Below are positions 62,623-62,724 of a DNA stretch of 62,724 bases, piece after piece; position 1 is the stretch's first letter; each line of letters starts with the position of its first letter. The position numbers and the translations under genes were made by a program. This DNA is from Halpernia sp048269545 (GTDB lineage Bacteria > Bacteroidota > Bacteroidia > Flavobacteriales > Weeksellaceae). The stretch covers positions 1 to 62,724 of the forward strand of contig NZ_JBLXIJ010000009.1 of NCBI RefSeq assembly GCF_048269545.1, given 5' to 3'. The notes under the pieces are model-generated. The model saw nothing but the letters and a program-made list of their open reading frames with translations, had not been told where the DNA came from and did not search any database.

Positions 62623-62724
62623 TATATGGATTTTTTATTATAATTATATTAGGTAAAGTGTTTATTATTTATTTCTACAATTGATTAAAATACAATGAAA
62701 TTTATATTAAATAAGATTTTAATT

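Noticed and set aside
62676..62700. A further TACAATTG half-site near the window end
   Set aside because: Only half of the palindrome and no neighbouring promoter in view; such 8-mers are expected by chance in this AT-rich sequence.

Overview
The window is about 62.7 kb of AT-rich chromosome from a member of the Flavobacteriia, most probably the Chryseobacterium group (Weeksellaceae). This rests on the Bacteroidota promoter signature (TAnnTTTG at -7), two cargo proteins of the type IX secretion system (T9SS), the gliding genes gldB and gldC, several flavobacterial DUF families, and the order tonB-parA-parB-DUF5683-dapB-lepB-wbqC. It looks like ordinary core chromosome. I see no prophage, intact insertion sequence, integrase, CRISPR array or rRNA operon.

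Layout. 0-12.6 kb: a T9SS cargo protein, cytidine deaminase, an old yellow enzyme, hemL with a cell-wall glucosaminidase, a toxin-antitoxin pair leading into a D-cysteine desulfhydrase-like gene, lpxK with purine nucleoside phosphorylase, DNA polymerase IV and a cytoplasmic alpha-amylase. 12.9-18.9 kb: an alcohol dehydrogenase, a cobalamin riboswitch controlling a BtuB-like receptor, the CCA-adding enzyme and tsaC, with three copies of a palindromic intergenic repeat. 18.9-29 kb: metB-like, gldC, gldB, nadE with a barnase/barstar pair, a two-component system, and a minus-strand operon (pyrophosphohydrolase, thioredoxin-like lipoprotein, DUF4230, small charged protein). 29-38.3 kb: tonB, parAB, DUF5683, dapB, signal peptidase I, WbqC, a subtilase and a lipoprotein. 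38.3-44.5 kb: an OmpA lipoprotein, a four-gene operon resembling decaprenyl-phosphoryl-arabinose synthesis, a cysteine desulfurase, thioredoxin and tRNA-Asp. 44.5-62.6 kb: a ClC transporter, DUF389, recR, two glycosyltransferases, secG, a secreted endonuclease, a helix-hairpin-helix protein, a MerR regulator, a DbpA-like helicase, rpsA, a papain-fold-like unknown, rplS, a 3-oxoacid CoA-transferase pair, an XRE regulator and terC.

The most interesting signals are these: the DprE1/DprE2/UbiA/HAD cassette; an operator-like palindrome family shared by the XRE regulator and terC promoters; a hairpin starting at the predicted rplS transcription start; an inverted pair of perfect DnaA boxes forming a terminator-like stem in front of parA; a 9-bp hairpin at the predicted lpxK start; the 26-bp-arm palindromic repeats; a barnase homologue with exactly conserved catalytic spacing beside its barstar; and an unrecognised protein with a possible Cys-His-Asp triad. 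All functional calls come from reading motifs by eye; no database search was possible.
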